Shown here: positions 1-5,744 of the stretch, one piece after another
Layout: every line of letters starts with the position of its first letter
How positions within the stretch are numbered: position 1 is the stretch's first letter
Program-made: the position numbers and the translations under genes
Notes under the pieces: model-generated
Databases searched by the model: none
What the model saw: only the letters and a program-made list of their open reading frames with translations
What the model was told of the DNA's origin: nothing
Source of the DNA: Bacteroidales bacterium
GTDB taxonomy: Bacteria; Bacteroidota; Bacteroidia; Bacteroidales; NBLH01
NCBI GenBank assembly: GCA_026988445.1
Contig: JALSLF010000552.1
Coordinates: 1-7,698 of the forward strand
Direction of reading: 5' to 3'
DNA length: 7,698 nt

Positions 1-40
1 ATTGATTTTAGAAAAGCTTAACGGTTAAATAACTCTTTTG

Positions 41-93
41 AATATCCTTGACCTACACGAAATGTATCATTCGCTACTGTCAAGGATATTTTT
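41..93 (+). terminator. 12-bp hairpin with T-run, probable terminator of an upstream gene
   Basis: AATATCCTTGAC (41-52) is the perfect reverse complement of GTCAAGGATATT (79-90), and the right arm runs into five T residues (89-93). The 26-base loop can fold further, with CGA/TTCG-type pairing between 58-64 and 68-73. The stem plus T-run on the + strand fits an intrinsic terminator for a gene ending left of the window. The loop is longer than usual for a terminator, so a dispersed extragenic palindrome is the alternative. Confidence 0.45.
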
Positions 94-144
94 ATGAAAC
101 ATCCATGATTAATAATTAAACACACAGGGAAATGATTATTTAAG

Positions 145-175
145 TTGATATAAGAAGCATACCCCTTTATATTTG
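145..175 (+). promoter_or_regulatory. Bacteroidota-type promoter candidate for the gld-like operon
   Basis: TTG at 145-147 is followed after 20 bases by TATATTTG at 168-175, an exact match to the Bacteroidota -7 element TAnnTTTG at the usual spacing from a -33 TTG. Transcription would start near 180. The only gene downstream in this direction begins at 409, which implies a long leader, or alternatively a separate small RNA. I see no equally good element closer to that gene. Confidence 0.4.
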
Positions 176-250
176 TGGATGTTCCATGTGGCAATAGAAA
201 TACTAAAAAAAAACATGAAATAAATGGAGTAAAAGCCTAAAGGCTTGTAA

Positions 251-270
251 TGTTAAAATTCTGTTAAAAT
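251..270. repeat. Tandem 9-mer TGTTAAAAT, 11-base period
   Basis: TGTTAAAAT occurs at 251-259 and again at 262-270, so the two copies lie about one helical turn apart. They fall inside the putative leader, downstream of the promoter candidate. The spacing would suit a protein binding the same DNA face, but in AT-rich DNA such a repeat could also be chance. Confidence 0.35.
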
Positions 271-324
271 CACTTTCCCAAATTCCAACTTTTATTAAAA
301 AAAATATATATTCGCATGTTCTTT

Positions 325-374
325 TCAAAATGATTTTGATGGCGATAACTTACTACCGGATAGCTATCAAAATC
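325..374. promoter_or_regulatory. Overlapping palindromes before the ABC ATPase gene
   Basis: TCAAAAT and ATTTTGA (325-331 and 333-339) form a perfect 7-bp palindrome around one central base. Its right half is shared with a second inverted repeat, GATTTTGATGGC (332-343) against GCTATCAAAATC (363-374), which pairs 11 of 12 positions. The two structures cannot form together. The region ends 34 bases before the start codon. It could be an operator with three TCAAAAT half-sites or an RNA switch; neither is proven by the sequence. Confidence 0.35.
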
Positions 375-408
375 AACACATAAACTTTAATCATTAAATA
401 TTTTTATC

Positions 409-1335
409 ATGAACATTGTAGTAGAAAATATTACTAAAATGTATGGTTCGCAAAAAGCGCTGGATAATTTATCTTTTAAGGTAAAAACCGGCGAAATTCT
501 CGGCTTTTTAGGACCAAATGGTGCCGGAAAAACCACTACCATGAAAGCCATTACCGGATATTTAACACCTAATCAAGGCGATATAAAAGTGGGGCGGTAT
601 TCGGTTTTAGAAAATGCAGAGGAAGTAAAAAAACAAATCGGGTATTTACCCGAACACAATCCTTTGTATCTAGATATGCCGGTAATTGATTACCTGAAAT
701 TTATCGGGGAATTACAAGGCATAAACAAAGAAAAAATCAATGAGCGGGTTAAAGAAATGATTTTAACCGTAGGTTTGGATAAAGAAAAGCACAAAAAAAT
801 CGGTGAATTATCCAAAGGATATCGCCAACGCGTAGGCTTGGCTCAAGCACTGATACACAATCCGCAAGTGCTTATTTTTGATGAACCCACTACCGGTTTA
901 GACCCCAATCAAATCATCGAAATACGCGAATTGATTAAAAAAATAGGCAAAGAAAAAACTGTAATATTAAGCTCGCACATTCTGGCAGAAGTAGAAGCCA
1001 CTTGCGACCGGGTTCTAATCATAAACAACGGTAAAATTGTAGCAGATGGTACGGCTGAGGAACTGCGAAAAAAAGCACAAGGTAACGAAGTTCTTAAAGT
1101 AGGTATAGCCGGTAGCGATAAAAACGAAATTTTTGAACGATTAAAACAACTTTCTACAATACAAACGGTTGATTATGCCGAAAATGATTTATTTGAAGTA
1201 GAAAGCAAAGCCGGACAATCATCGGCAAAAGCAATTTTTGAACTTTGTGTACAAAAAGGCTGGTATCTTACACAATTAACACCAATAGAGAAAAACCTTG
1301 AAGATGTGTTTAGAGAATTAACCCTTGAAAAATAA
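409..1335 (+). CDS. gldA: GldA-like ABC transporter ATP-binding protein
   Basis: This is the ATPase subunit of an ABC-2 type transporter, acting on the cytoplasmic face of the inner membrane and powering the permease encoded next. The 308 residues show a complete nucleotide-binding domain: Walker A GPNGAGKT at 35-42, a YLPEHNPLY segment at 79-87 with Glu82 where many ABC proteins have the Q-loop glutamine, a signature LSKGYRQR at 134-141, Walker B LIFDEP at 155-160, D-loop GLD at 163-165 and switch histidine His190. Residues after about 230 form the extra C-terminal region usual for this subfamily. Length and motif wording match Flavobacterium GldA from memory. The symbol is by family resemblance; involvement in gliding is not implied, because similar ATPases occur in non-gliding bacteria. 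The ATG at 409 fits the usual start of the family, and no Shine-Dalgarno sequence is visible. Confidence 0.9.
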   Translation: MNIVVENITKMYGSQKALDNLSFKVKTGEILGFLGPNGAGKTTTMKAITGYLTPNQGDIKVGRYSVLENAEEVKKQIGYLPEHNPLYLDMPVIDYLKFIGELQGINKEKINERVKEMILTVGLDKEKHKKIGELSKGYRQRVGLAQALIHNPQVLIFDEPTTGLDPNQIIEIRELIKKIGKEKTVILSSHILAEVEATCDRVLIINNGKIVADGTAEELRKKAQGNEVLKVGIAGSDKNEIFERLKQLSTIQTVDYAENDLFEVESKAGQSSAKAIFELCVQKGWYLTQLTPIEKNLEDVFRELTLEK

Positions 1336-1350
1336 AAAATCATAGTGATT

Positions 1351-2076
1351 ATGAAGCAAATACTTATCATTACCAAAAAAGAGCTGAATTCCTATTTTGA
1401 TTCGCTCATGGCATATATACTTATTGTGGTATTTTTGGGTTTTACCGGATTTTTTACTTGGTTGTATGGCAACAGCGATGTGTTTTTTATCAACCAAGCC
1501 AGTTTAAAACCATTTTTCAGCATTGCTTATTGGTCTTTATTTATTTTTATTCCGGCACTAACTATGAAACAAATAGCCGAAGAAATAAAAACCGGAACTA
1601 TTGAACTTATTTTGAGTAAACCCGTGAACGAATGGCAATGGGTAAGCGGTAAATTTTTGGCAACTTTTCTACTCATTGTAATAACATTGGCACTCACCCT
1701 GCCTTGGTACATTACCATCGCTAATATAGGACCCATTGATCACGGCAGTGTTTGGACAGGCTATTTAGGTTTATTATTAATGAGTGCGGCATACATTAGC
1801 ATTGGAATATTTACCAGCAGCATTACCAATAACCAAATAGTTGCTTTTTTGTTGGCTTTGGTAATCGGTATATTTTTTCAAATCCTTTTCGGGATACTGG
1901 CGCATGCTTTTAGCGGTGCAGTTGGCAATGTTTTGGCTTTCGCCGATATGAATATTCATTACCAAAACATTACGCGCGGAGTAATTGACAGTAAAGACCT
2001 GATATATTTTTTCACAATTATCATTTTGGCATTGGCAGCTTCTGAATTGTCATTATTAAAACGAAATTTGAATTGA
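1351..2076 (+). CDS. gldF: GldF-like ABC-2 type permease
   Basis: This is the membrane subunit expected to pair with the ATPase that ends 15 bases upstream. The 241 residues contain about six hydrophobic helices (roughly 20-39, 55-72, 101-123, 136-158, 162-184 and 217-236). The family-typical stretch EEIKTGTIELILSKPV (77-92) follows the second helix, and a TNNQIVAF segment (159-166) opens the fifth. Length equals that of Flavobacterium GldF as I recall it. I chose ATG at 1351, giving MKQILIITKKEL, over the in-frame GTG at 1345, because permeases of this family begin with a short Lys/Glu-rich cytoplasmic segment directly before helix one. The substrate is unknown. A 151-base spacer separates it from the next gene, unusually wide for this otherwise compact unit. 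Confidence 0.88.
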   Translation: MKQILIITKKELNSYFDSLMAYILIVVFLGFTGFFTWLYGNSDVFFINQASLKPFFSIAYWSLFIFIPALTMKQIAEEIKTGTIELILSKPVNEWQWVSGKFLATFLLIVITLALTLPWYITIANIGPIDHGSVWTGYLGLLLMSAAYISIGIFTSSITNNQIVAFLLALVIGIFFQILFGILAHAFSGAVGNVLAFADMNIHYQNITRGVIDSKDLIYFFTIIILALAASELSLLKRNLN

Positions 2077-2176
2077 TTTTGAACGTAAAACAGAGCATAA
2101 AAACCTTACTAAAACTTTTAAACGTCCTTCAGGACTTTAAAACGTTTTAGACCATGAATGTAATTTAGGTTCAAAA
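2077..2176. repeat. 100-base spacer segment bounded by 8-bp inverted repeats
   Basis: TTTTGAAC (2077-2084), starting directly after the permease stop codon, is the exact reverse complement of GTTCAAAA (2169-2176). The enclosed segment contains the 42-base hairpin at 2109-2150. Short inverted ends around a central palindrome resemble a small non-autonomous insertion or extragenic palindrome unit. I see no target-site duplication, and an 8-bp match could be chance in DNA this AT-rich. Confidence 0.25.
2109..2150. repeat. 42-base bulged hairpin between permease and gldG-like genes
   Basis: The segment folds as CTAAAAC/GTTTTAG (7 bp), TTTTAAA/TTTAAAA (7 bp) and GTCCT/AGGAC (5 bp), that is 19 pairs, with one unpaired C on each side (2123 and 2143) and the apex around TTCA. 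It lies inside the transcription unit, with no T-run after it. It may be an extragenic palindrome, an mRNA stabiliser for the upstream genes, or an attenuator that lowers expression of the downstream genes. Confidence 0.6.
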
Positions 2177-2201
2177 CAGTTAAAACACATTTTACATAAA
2201 A

Positions 2202-2227
2202 AACTTAATTTATAAATTCATTAAGTT
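2202..2227 (+). promoter_or_regulatory. Hairpin abutting the gldG-like start codon
   Basis: AACTTAAT (2202-2209) is the reverse complement of ATTAAGTT (2220-2227), and the next base is the A of the start codon. The centre holds a second perfect 12-base palindrome, AATTTATAAATT (2207-2218). In mRNA this would place the ribosome landing site inside a weak AT-rich stem. A role in translation control is inference. Confidence 0.35.
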
Positions 2228-3727
2228 ATGATAAATAAAAAAAATTTAAACTATTACATATTGCTGATACTCGGAATATTTATCTTGATAAATATTTTGG
2301 CGGCAAAATATTATTTTCGTTTGGATTTTACCGAAGATAAACGTTACACATTAAGCCAATCAACCCTTGATATTATCAAAAACTTAAACGAGCCGGTTAC
2401 CGTTACGGCTTATTTTTCAGAAAACCTGCAACCCGAATTAGACCGTATGCGTCAAGATTTTCGTGATTTGCTGATTGAATACAATACTCGCTCAAACGGC
2501 ATGGTGGTTTTTAAGTTTATAAACCCAAACGAAGACCCACAAGCAGAACAACAAGCCGTTCAAGCCGGAGTTCAAACCTTAATGATTGAAGCACGCGAAA
2601 AAGACCAAGCTACCACAAAAAAAGCCTTTATGGGTGCAACAGTGCAGCTTGGCGAGCAAACCGAAGTGATACCTTTTGTTCAATCCGGTGCACAAATGGA
2701 ATATGAATTATCCAGCACCATAAAAAAGCTGACCGATACAGATAAAGCTTTTATCGGTTTTATCACCGGGCACGGAGAGCCCTCTTTACAAGCCATGTTA
2801 CAAACGGTTCAACAATTGAGCGTTCTTTATATGCCCGAAGAAGTTAAAATTAACGATTCGGTTAATCTTGCAAAATATAAAACTTTGGTATGGATAAACC
2901 CCAAAGATACCATACCGGCAAGCGATTTTCAAAAAATAGATGAATACATTGCACAAGGCGGTAATCTGTTTGTTGCCATTAATAGAGTAGATGCTCAACT
3001 TCAACAAGGCATTGGGGTAGCAAAAAACACAGGCTTGGAAAGCTGGTTGGCTAGTGAAGGCATTACGGTTAATCCTGATTTTGTGATTGATGCAAATTGC
3101 GGTGCTATAACCGTACAACAACGTCAAGGGGTTTTTACCATCAATCAGCAAGTTAATTTTCCGTATCTGCCGGTAATTTCAAACTTTAGCGAACATCCTT
3201 CAACCGCCGGTATTGACGCAATGATACTTCAATTTGCAAGTTCTTTGACCTATTCCGGCGACAGTATATGGAACTATACACCATTGGCATTTACATCGGA
3301 AAAATCAGGAAAAGAAAATGCACCGGTTTATTTTAATATCCAACGTAATTGGACCGAAAATGATTTTCCCGAACAAAAAATACCGGTAGCCGGATTATTT
3401 GAAAACAAAAAATCAAAAATCATCGTAATTACCGATGGCGAATTTGCTATTAACGGCAGCGGACAAGCCGCCCATCAAGTGCAAGACGGTAATGTTGCTT
3501 TTGTGGTTAATTCCATAGATTTTATGAGCGATGATACCGGTCTTATTCAATTACGTTCCAAAAAACAAAAAGTCCGGCTTTTGGAACAATTAGACGATGC
3601 TACAAAACAGGTTTTGAAAATTCTGAACTTTATTTTGCCAATTATCTTGATTATTCTGTTTGGCATTTTCCGTTATCAAAAAAGAAAAATATTAAGAATT
3701 AAACGTAAAGGAGATTATTATGTATAA
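2228..3727 (+). CDS. gldG: GldG-like ABC transporter auxiliary protein
   Basis: This is a membrane-anchored extracytoplasmic protein of the GldG / ABC_transp_aux family, expected to form a complex with the upstream ATPase and permease. Of its 499 residues, 10-28 form an N-terminal membrane helix followed by the family hallmark RLDFTEDKRYTLS (31-43). A large soluble region then carries TGHGEP (180-185), a TSEKSG turn (356-361) where family members have a TS..SW-like motif, and ITDGEF (401-406). A second membrane helix lies at 464-482, ending in a short basic tail. The soluble part should lie outside the inner membrane. It looks complete, though somewhat shorter than the flavobacterial GldG I recall. 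Its last codons overlap the next gene by 8 bases, which implies coupled translation. Biochemical function is unknown for the family. Confidence 0.87.
   Translation: MINKKNLNYYILLILGIFILINILAAKYYFRLDFTEDKRYTLSQSTLDIIKNLNEPVTVTAYFSENLQPELDRMRQDFRDLLIEYNTRSNGMVVFKFINPNEDPQAEQQAVQAGVQTLMIEAREKDQATTKKAFMGATVQLGEQTEVIPFVQSGAQMEYELSSTIKKLTDTDKAFIGFITGHGEPSLQAMLQTVQQLSVLYMPEEVKINDSVNLAKYKTLVWINPKDTIPASDFQKIDEYIAQGGNLFVAINRVDAQLQQGIGVAKNTGLESWLASEGITVNPDFVIDANCGAITVQQRQGVFTINQQVNFPYLPVISNFSEHPSTAGIDAMILQFASSLTYSGDSIWNYTPLAFTSEKSGKENAPVYFNIQRNWTENDFPEQKIPVAGLFENKKSKIIVITDGEFAINGSGQAAHQVQDGNVAFVVNSIDFMSDDTGLIQLRSKKQKVRLLEQLDDATKQVLKILNFILPIILIILFGIFRYQKRKILRIKRKGDYYV
3707..3713 (+). promoter_or_regulatory. 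Strong Shine-Dalgarno sequence for the DUF4340 gene
   Basis: AAAGGAG lies 6 bases before the ATG at 3720, inside the end of the gldG-like gene. It is the only clear Shine-Dalgarno sequence I see before any gene here, and it fixes the start of the overlapping downstream gene. Such sites are sparse in Bacteroidota, so it may ensure reinitiation at the overlap. Confidence 0.7.
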
Positions 3728-4691
3728 AAAATTCAGCATAAAAACATTAAGCATTATATTTTCCGTTTTATTAGTTTTAGTCATAATTACGGAAATCGTA
3801 GATAAAATGCAAAGCAAAAACACTTTACGCGATGTATTATTTACTGTGGATAAAACCCAAATTAATGCTTTAAAAATATATCCGCGCATGCTAAAAGGCA
3901 AAGAAGTGATACTTGAGAAACAAAATGATAACTGGTTGGTAAAATACGAAGGGAAAAGCTTTAATGCTGATACCAATCAAATCAAAACTTTAATTAATAC
4001 ATTTAGTGAGTTAAAACCTTTGCGCTATGCGGGTAAAGATGAAAAACAACAAGAAAAATACGAATTAAGCGACTCATTATGCAACAAAGTGCTTTTGTTG
4101 GATAAAAAAGGGAAACAATTGGCTGCATTACGTATTGGTAGATTTTCATTTTTACAAAACAAGCAAATGCGGAAACAAAATCCTTTTATGCAGCAACCGC
4201 AAGGTACCATGATAAGTTATGTGCGTTTAGAAGATGAAAAAGATATTTTTGCCGTTGAAGGATTTTTAAGTTTATCGATAAACCAAGAGCCGGATAATTT
4301 CCGTAACCGGAAGCTATTATCCGTAAATAAAGAAAAAATCAATAAAATTGAATTTAATTATCCGGCAGACAGTTCCTTTGTATTGCAAGAAACCGGAAAA
4401 GAATGGCAAATAAACGGCAGTCCGGCAGATTCTGCCACGGTAGCCAACTACTTATTTAAAATTAGTAATTGTACAGGTAGTAATTTTAGTAAACAAGCCA
4501 TTAAAAATGCTACACATACGCTAAAAATCAGCACAAGCGATAATCAAATTTATGAGATAGATGCTGAACTACAAGACAGTACAAATGTATTACTCATGAG
4601 TAGCCAAAATAAAGGAACTGTTTTTAAAGAAAAAGCAGATGAAAATTTTAAAAAGCTATTTAAAAGCAAACAGACATTTTTAAAGAAATAA
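3720..4691 (+). CDS. DUF4340 domain protein, membrane-anchored
   Basis: The 323-residue product starts with a short basic segment and one membrane helix (about 9-27), followed by a soluble extracytoplasmic region. Two related units are visible. In the first, INALKIYP (48-55) leads to Trp72 and an NADTNQIKTLINTF stretch (82-95). In the second, INKIEFNYP (207-215) leads to Trp229 and a PADSATVANYLFKI stretch. This duplicated strand-Trp-helix plan is typical of DUF4340. DUF4340 genes commonly follow gldG-like genes of ABC-2 systems, and here the ATG overlaps the end of that gene by 8 bases behind a strong Shine-Dalgarno site. I infer that it is an accessory subunit working with the GldG-like protein; its molecular role is unknown. 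A large fraction of lysine residues suggests a basic surface. Confidence 0.8.
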   Translation: MYKKFSIKTLSIIFSVLLVLVIITEIVDKMQSKNTLRDVLFTVDKTQINALKIYPRMLKGKEVILEKQNDNWLVKYEGKSFNADTNQIKTLINTFSELKPLRYAGKDEKQQEKYELSDSLCNKVLLLDKKGKQLAALRIGRFSFLQNKQMRKQNPFMQQPQGTMISYVRLEDEKDIFAVEGFLSLSINQEPDNFRNRKLLSVNKEKINKIEFNYPADSSFVLQETGKEWQINGSPADSATVANYLFKISNCTGSNFSKQAIKNATHTLKISTSDNQIYEIDAELQDSTNVLLMSSQNKGTVFKEKADENFKKLFKSKQTFLKK

Positions 4692-4698
4692 TTTGTTC

Positions 4699-4735
4699 AC
4701 AGCTTTGACAAAGATGTAAACTTTGTCAAAGCTGT
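4699..4735. terminator. Perfect 15-bp hairpin closing the gld-like operon
   Basis: ACAGCTTTGACAAAG (4699-4713) pairs perfectly with CTTTGTCAAAGCTGT (4721-4735) across a 7-base loop, starting 8 bases after the stop codon of the DUF4340 gene. No T-run follows, so simple intrinsic termination is uncertain; it could instead protect the mRNA 3' end or be an extragenic palindrome. Each arm also contains a small palindrome, CTTTGACAAAG or CTTTGTCAAAG. Confidence 0.5.
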
Positions 4736-4796
4736 AAATTCATCAATTCAATATTTTAGGTTTTAACCTGGTTTATAAATAAAACAAGAATATTTA

Positions 4797-4827
4797 TTTA
4801 ACATTTTAATATAAATTAATAACTTTG
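4797..4827 (+). promoter_or_regulatory. Bacteroidota-type promoter for the membrane protein / toxin-like pair
   Basis: TAACTTTG (4820-4827) matches the -7 consensus TAnnTTTG exactly. TTTA at 4797-4800, 19 bases upstream, is one base off the -33 TTTG. Transcription would begin around 4832-4834, giving a leader of about 20 bases to the ATG at 4854. This supports an independent transcription unit for the two genes that follow. Confidence 0.6.
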
Positions 4828-4853
4828 TACTAATATTTAATTATTAATTCTTT

Positions 4854-5372
4854 ATGCAGCTTGCCGATAATTCATATTTAAAACTTGTTTATTTTGTTGA
4901 AAATAACATTTTTAACACAACAAACAATTTAATAAAGCTATTTAATACGATGGGTGGTTTGTTAGCTGTATTTTTTGTATTAATGCCTCTCTTTTATCTT
5001 GTTTTATTGCCTGCGGGCTGGTTAGTGAATGTTTACATTTTTAAACGCTTTAAACGTAACATTAACAATATTGAAATATATTTTAATTCTTTGCCGGATA
5101 AAGATAAATTACAATTTGTTGAACATTTGAAAAAAGCAAACAGACAATTTAACATGCAAAATAAAGATTTATTAAAAAATGCAAAAAAAACTTTTTTGTA
5201 TGTAAAACCTATTTATAAACAAGCTGAAAAATTAAATAATTTAATGTTTGATTTAGAAGATAATTTGGAAAGTTTAATATCCGGTGATATTGTTTTTGTT
5301 CCGGAACATTCGGATAAAGAATTAAAACAATTTATTTTTAATAATCAAACAAATCATAATTTAGCCTTATAG
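4854..5372 (+). CDS. Unrecognised membrane protein paired with a PemK-like gene
   Basis: I do not recognise this 172-residue family. A polar N-terminal part rich in Asn and Leu (1-33) leads into one long hydrophobic stretch at about 34-63, interrupted by Pro45 and Pro53, which could be a single tilted helix or a tight helical hairpin. The basic cluster KRFKR (64-68) follows and should be cytoplasmic. The remainder, about 70-142, is highly charged and predicted by eye to be mostly helical. It ends in SGDIVFVPEH (143-152) and an Asn-rich tail. The gene is AT-rich even for this window: three sampled 60-base lines contain 16, 14 and 9 G+C. Its own promoter fixes the start at 4854. The next gene begins 4 bases after its stop, so it sits where an antitoxin gene usually lies; an antitoxin or toxin-regulating role is inference only. 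Confidence 0.7.
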   Translation: MQLADNSYLKLVYFVENNIFNTTNNLIKLFNTMGGLLAVFFVLMPLFYLVLLPAGWLVNVYIFKRFKRNINNIEIYFNSLPDKDKLQFVEHLKKANRQFNMQNKDLLKNAKKTFLYVKPIYKQAEKLNNLMFDLEDNLESLISGDIVFVPEHSDKELKQFIFNNQTNHNLAL

Positions 5373-5376
5373 CTTT

Positions 5377-5727
5377 ATGATTGTTGAACAAAGGGATATT
5401 GTTTTTTTAAATTTTCAAATCCCCAACCAAGGTTTTAAACCCCATTTATGCCTTGTTATTTCTAATAATGAAATACATGAAAGTGAAAATTTTTTTATTG
5501 CCCTTATGCTTACATCGGCAAATACAAATGATATATTTTCTTATTGGTTAAAAAACAATATGCTTGTTAATCAATTAGATAAAAAAACACAAATACGCTT
5601 ACATCTTTTCGGCGTTTTTGAAAATTCTATTATTGATAAAAAAGTTTCGCGAATGAAACGACAAGCATTTGAAGACCTTTTGGATAAAATCTTTGAGAAG
5701 GTTTTGACTACTGATAGTATTATTTAA
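5377..5727 (+). CDS. PemK/MazF-like toxin-family protein
   Basis: The 116 residues fit the plan of PemK/MazF endoribonuclease toxins. An opening QRDIVFLNF (5-13) corresponds to the usual RGDIvlvdF strand. KPHLCLVIS (21-29) corresponds to KPRPALVIS, and FIALMLTS (40-47) to the strand ending in the conserved Thr. A C-terminal strand and helix (about 71-110) resemble the usual vRvd...kkigrL..e.l...l region. By hand alignment to E. coli MazF, Thr46 matches catalytic Thr52, but His23 replaces Arg29 and Leu24 the following Pro. The protein may therefore be an altered or inactive nuclease. Full-length family members are about 110-120 residues, so this one is intact. It follows the membrane protein gene by 4 bases and is almost certainly co-transcribed. 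No typical small soluble antitoxin gene is present next to it. Confidence 0.7.
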   Translation: MIVEQRDIVFLNFQIPNQGFKPHLCLVISNNEIHESENFFIALMLTSANTNDIFSYWLKNNMLVNQLDKKTQIRLHLFGVFENSIIDKKVSRMKRQAFEDLLDKIFEKVLTTDSII

Positions 5728-5744
5728 GCTAAAAATCAATATAA

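Larger units (their letters stand above)
1..408. other. Gene-free AT-rich leader and intergenic region
   Basis: No reading frame of convincing length exists on either strand; stop codons are dense in all frames. The stretch holds, in order, a 12-bp terminator-like hairpin, a promoter candidate (145-175), a small hairpin with 5-6 bp arms AAGCC(T)/(A)GGCTT (233-246), a tandem TGTTAAAAT pair, and two overlapping palindromes (325-374) just before the first gene. If the promoter candidate is real, the first operon has an untranslated leader of roughly 230 bases. I recognise no known riboswitch class in it. The first 28 bases may include the last codons of a gene lying to the left, but two frames are equally possible. 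Confidence 0.6.

Noticed and set aside
1..28. Tail of an upstream + strand gene
   Set aside because: Two frames give plausible ends (stop at 19-21 or at 26-28), and too few codons remain to choose or to name a product. The terminator-like hairpin at 41 makes a nearby gene end likely, but it cannot be annotated.
98..183. AACATCC (98-104) pairing with GGATGTT (177-183)
   Set aside because: Only 7 bp separated by 72 bases, so it is not distinguishable from chance.
655..656. Glu82 in place of the Q-loop glutamine as a defect in the ATPase
   Set aside because: The YLPEH wording is, to my knowledge, normal for GldA-type ATPases, so it is a subfamily trait and not a mutation.
1345..1350. GTG start for the permease, two codons upstream of the chosen ATG
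   Set aside because: ATG at 1351 gives the usual family start and there is no ribosome-binding site favouring GTG.
2798..3151. 117-residue open frame on the minus strand inside the gldG-like gene
   Set aside because: It lies opposite a well-supported gene, has Cys/Ile-rich low-quality sequence with no domain I recognise, and no promoter. It is a shadow frame.
3692..3976. 94-residue minus-strand frame across the gldG-like / DUF4340 junction
   Set aside because: It is the antisense of two real genes, and its hydrophobic look comes from reversing lysine-rich and AT-rich codons.
5181..5197. Possible frameshift at the A8/T6 runs in the membrane protein gene
   Set aside because: The frame stays open through both runs to a stop 4 bases before the next gene, and no homologue-based evidence of a break is visible.
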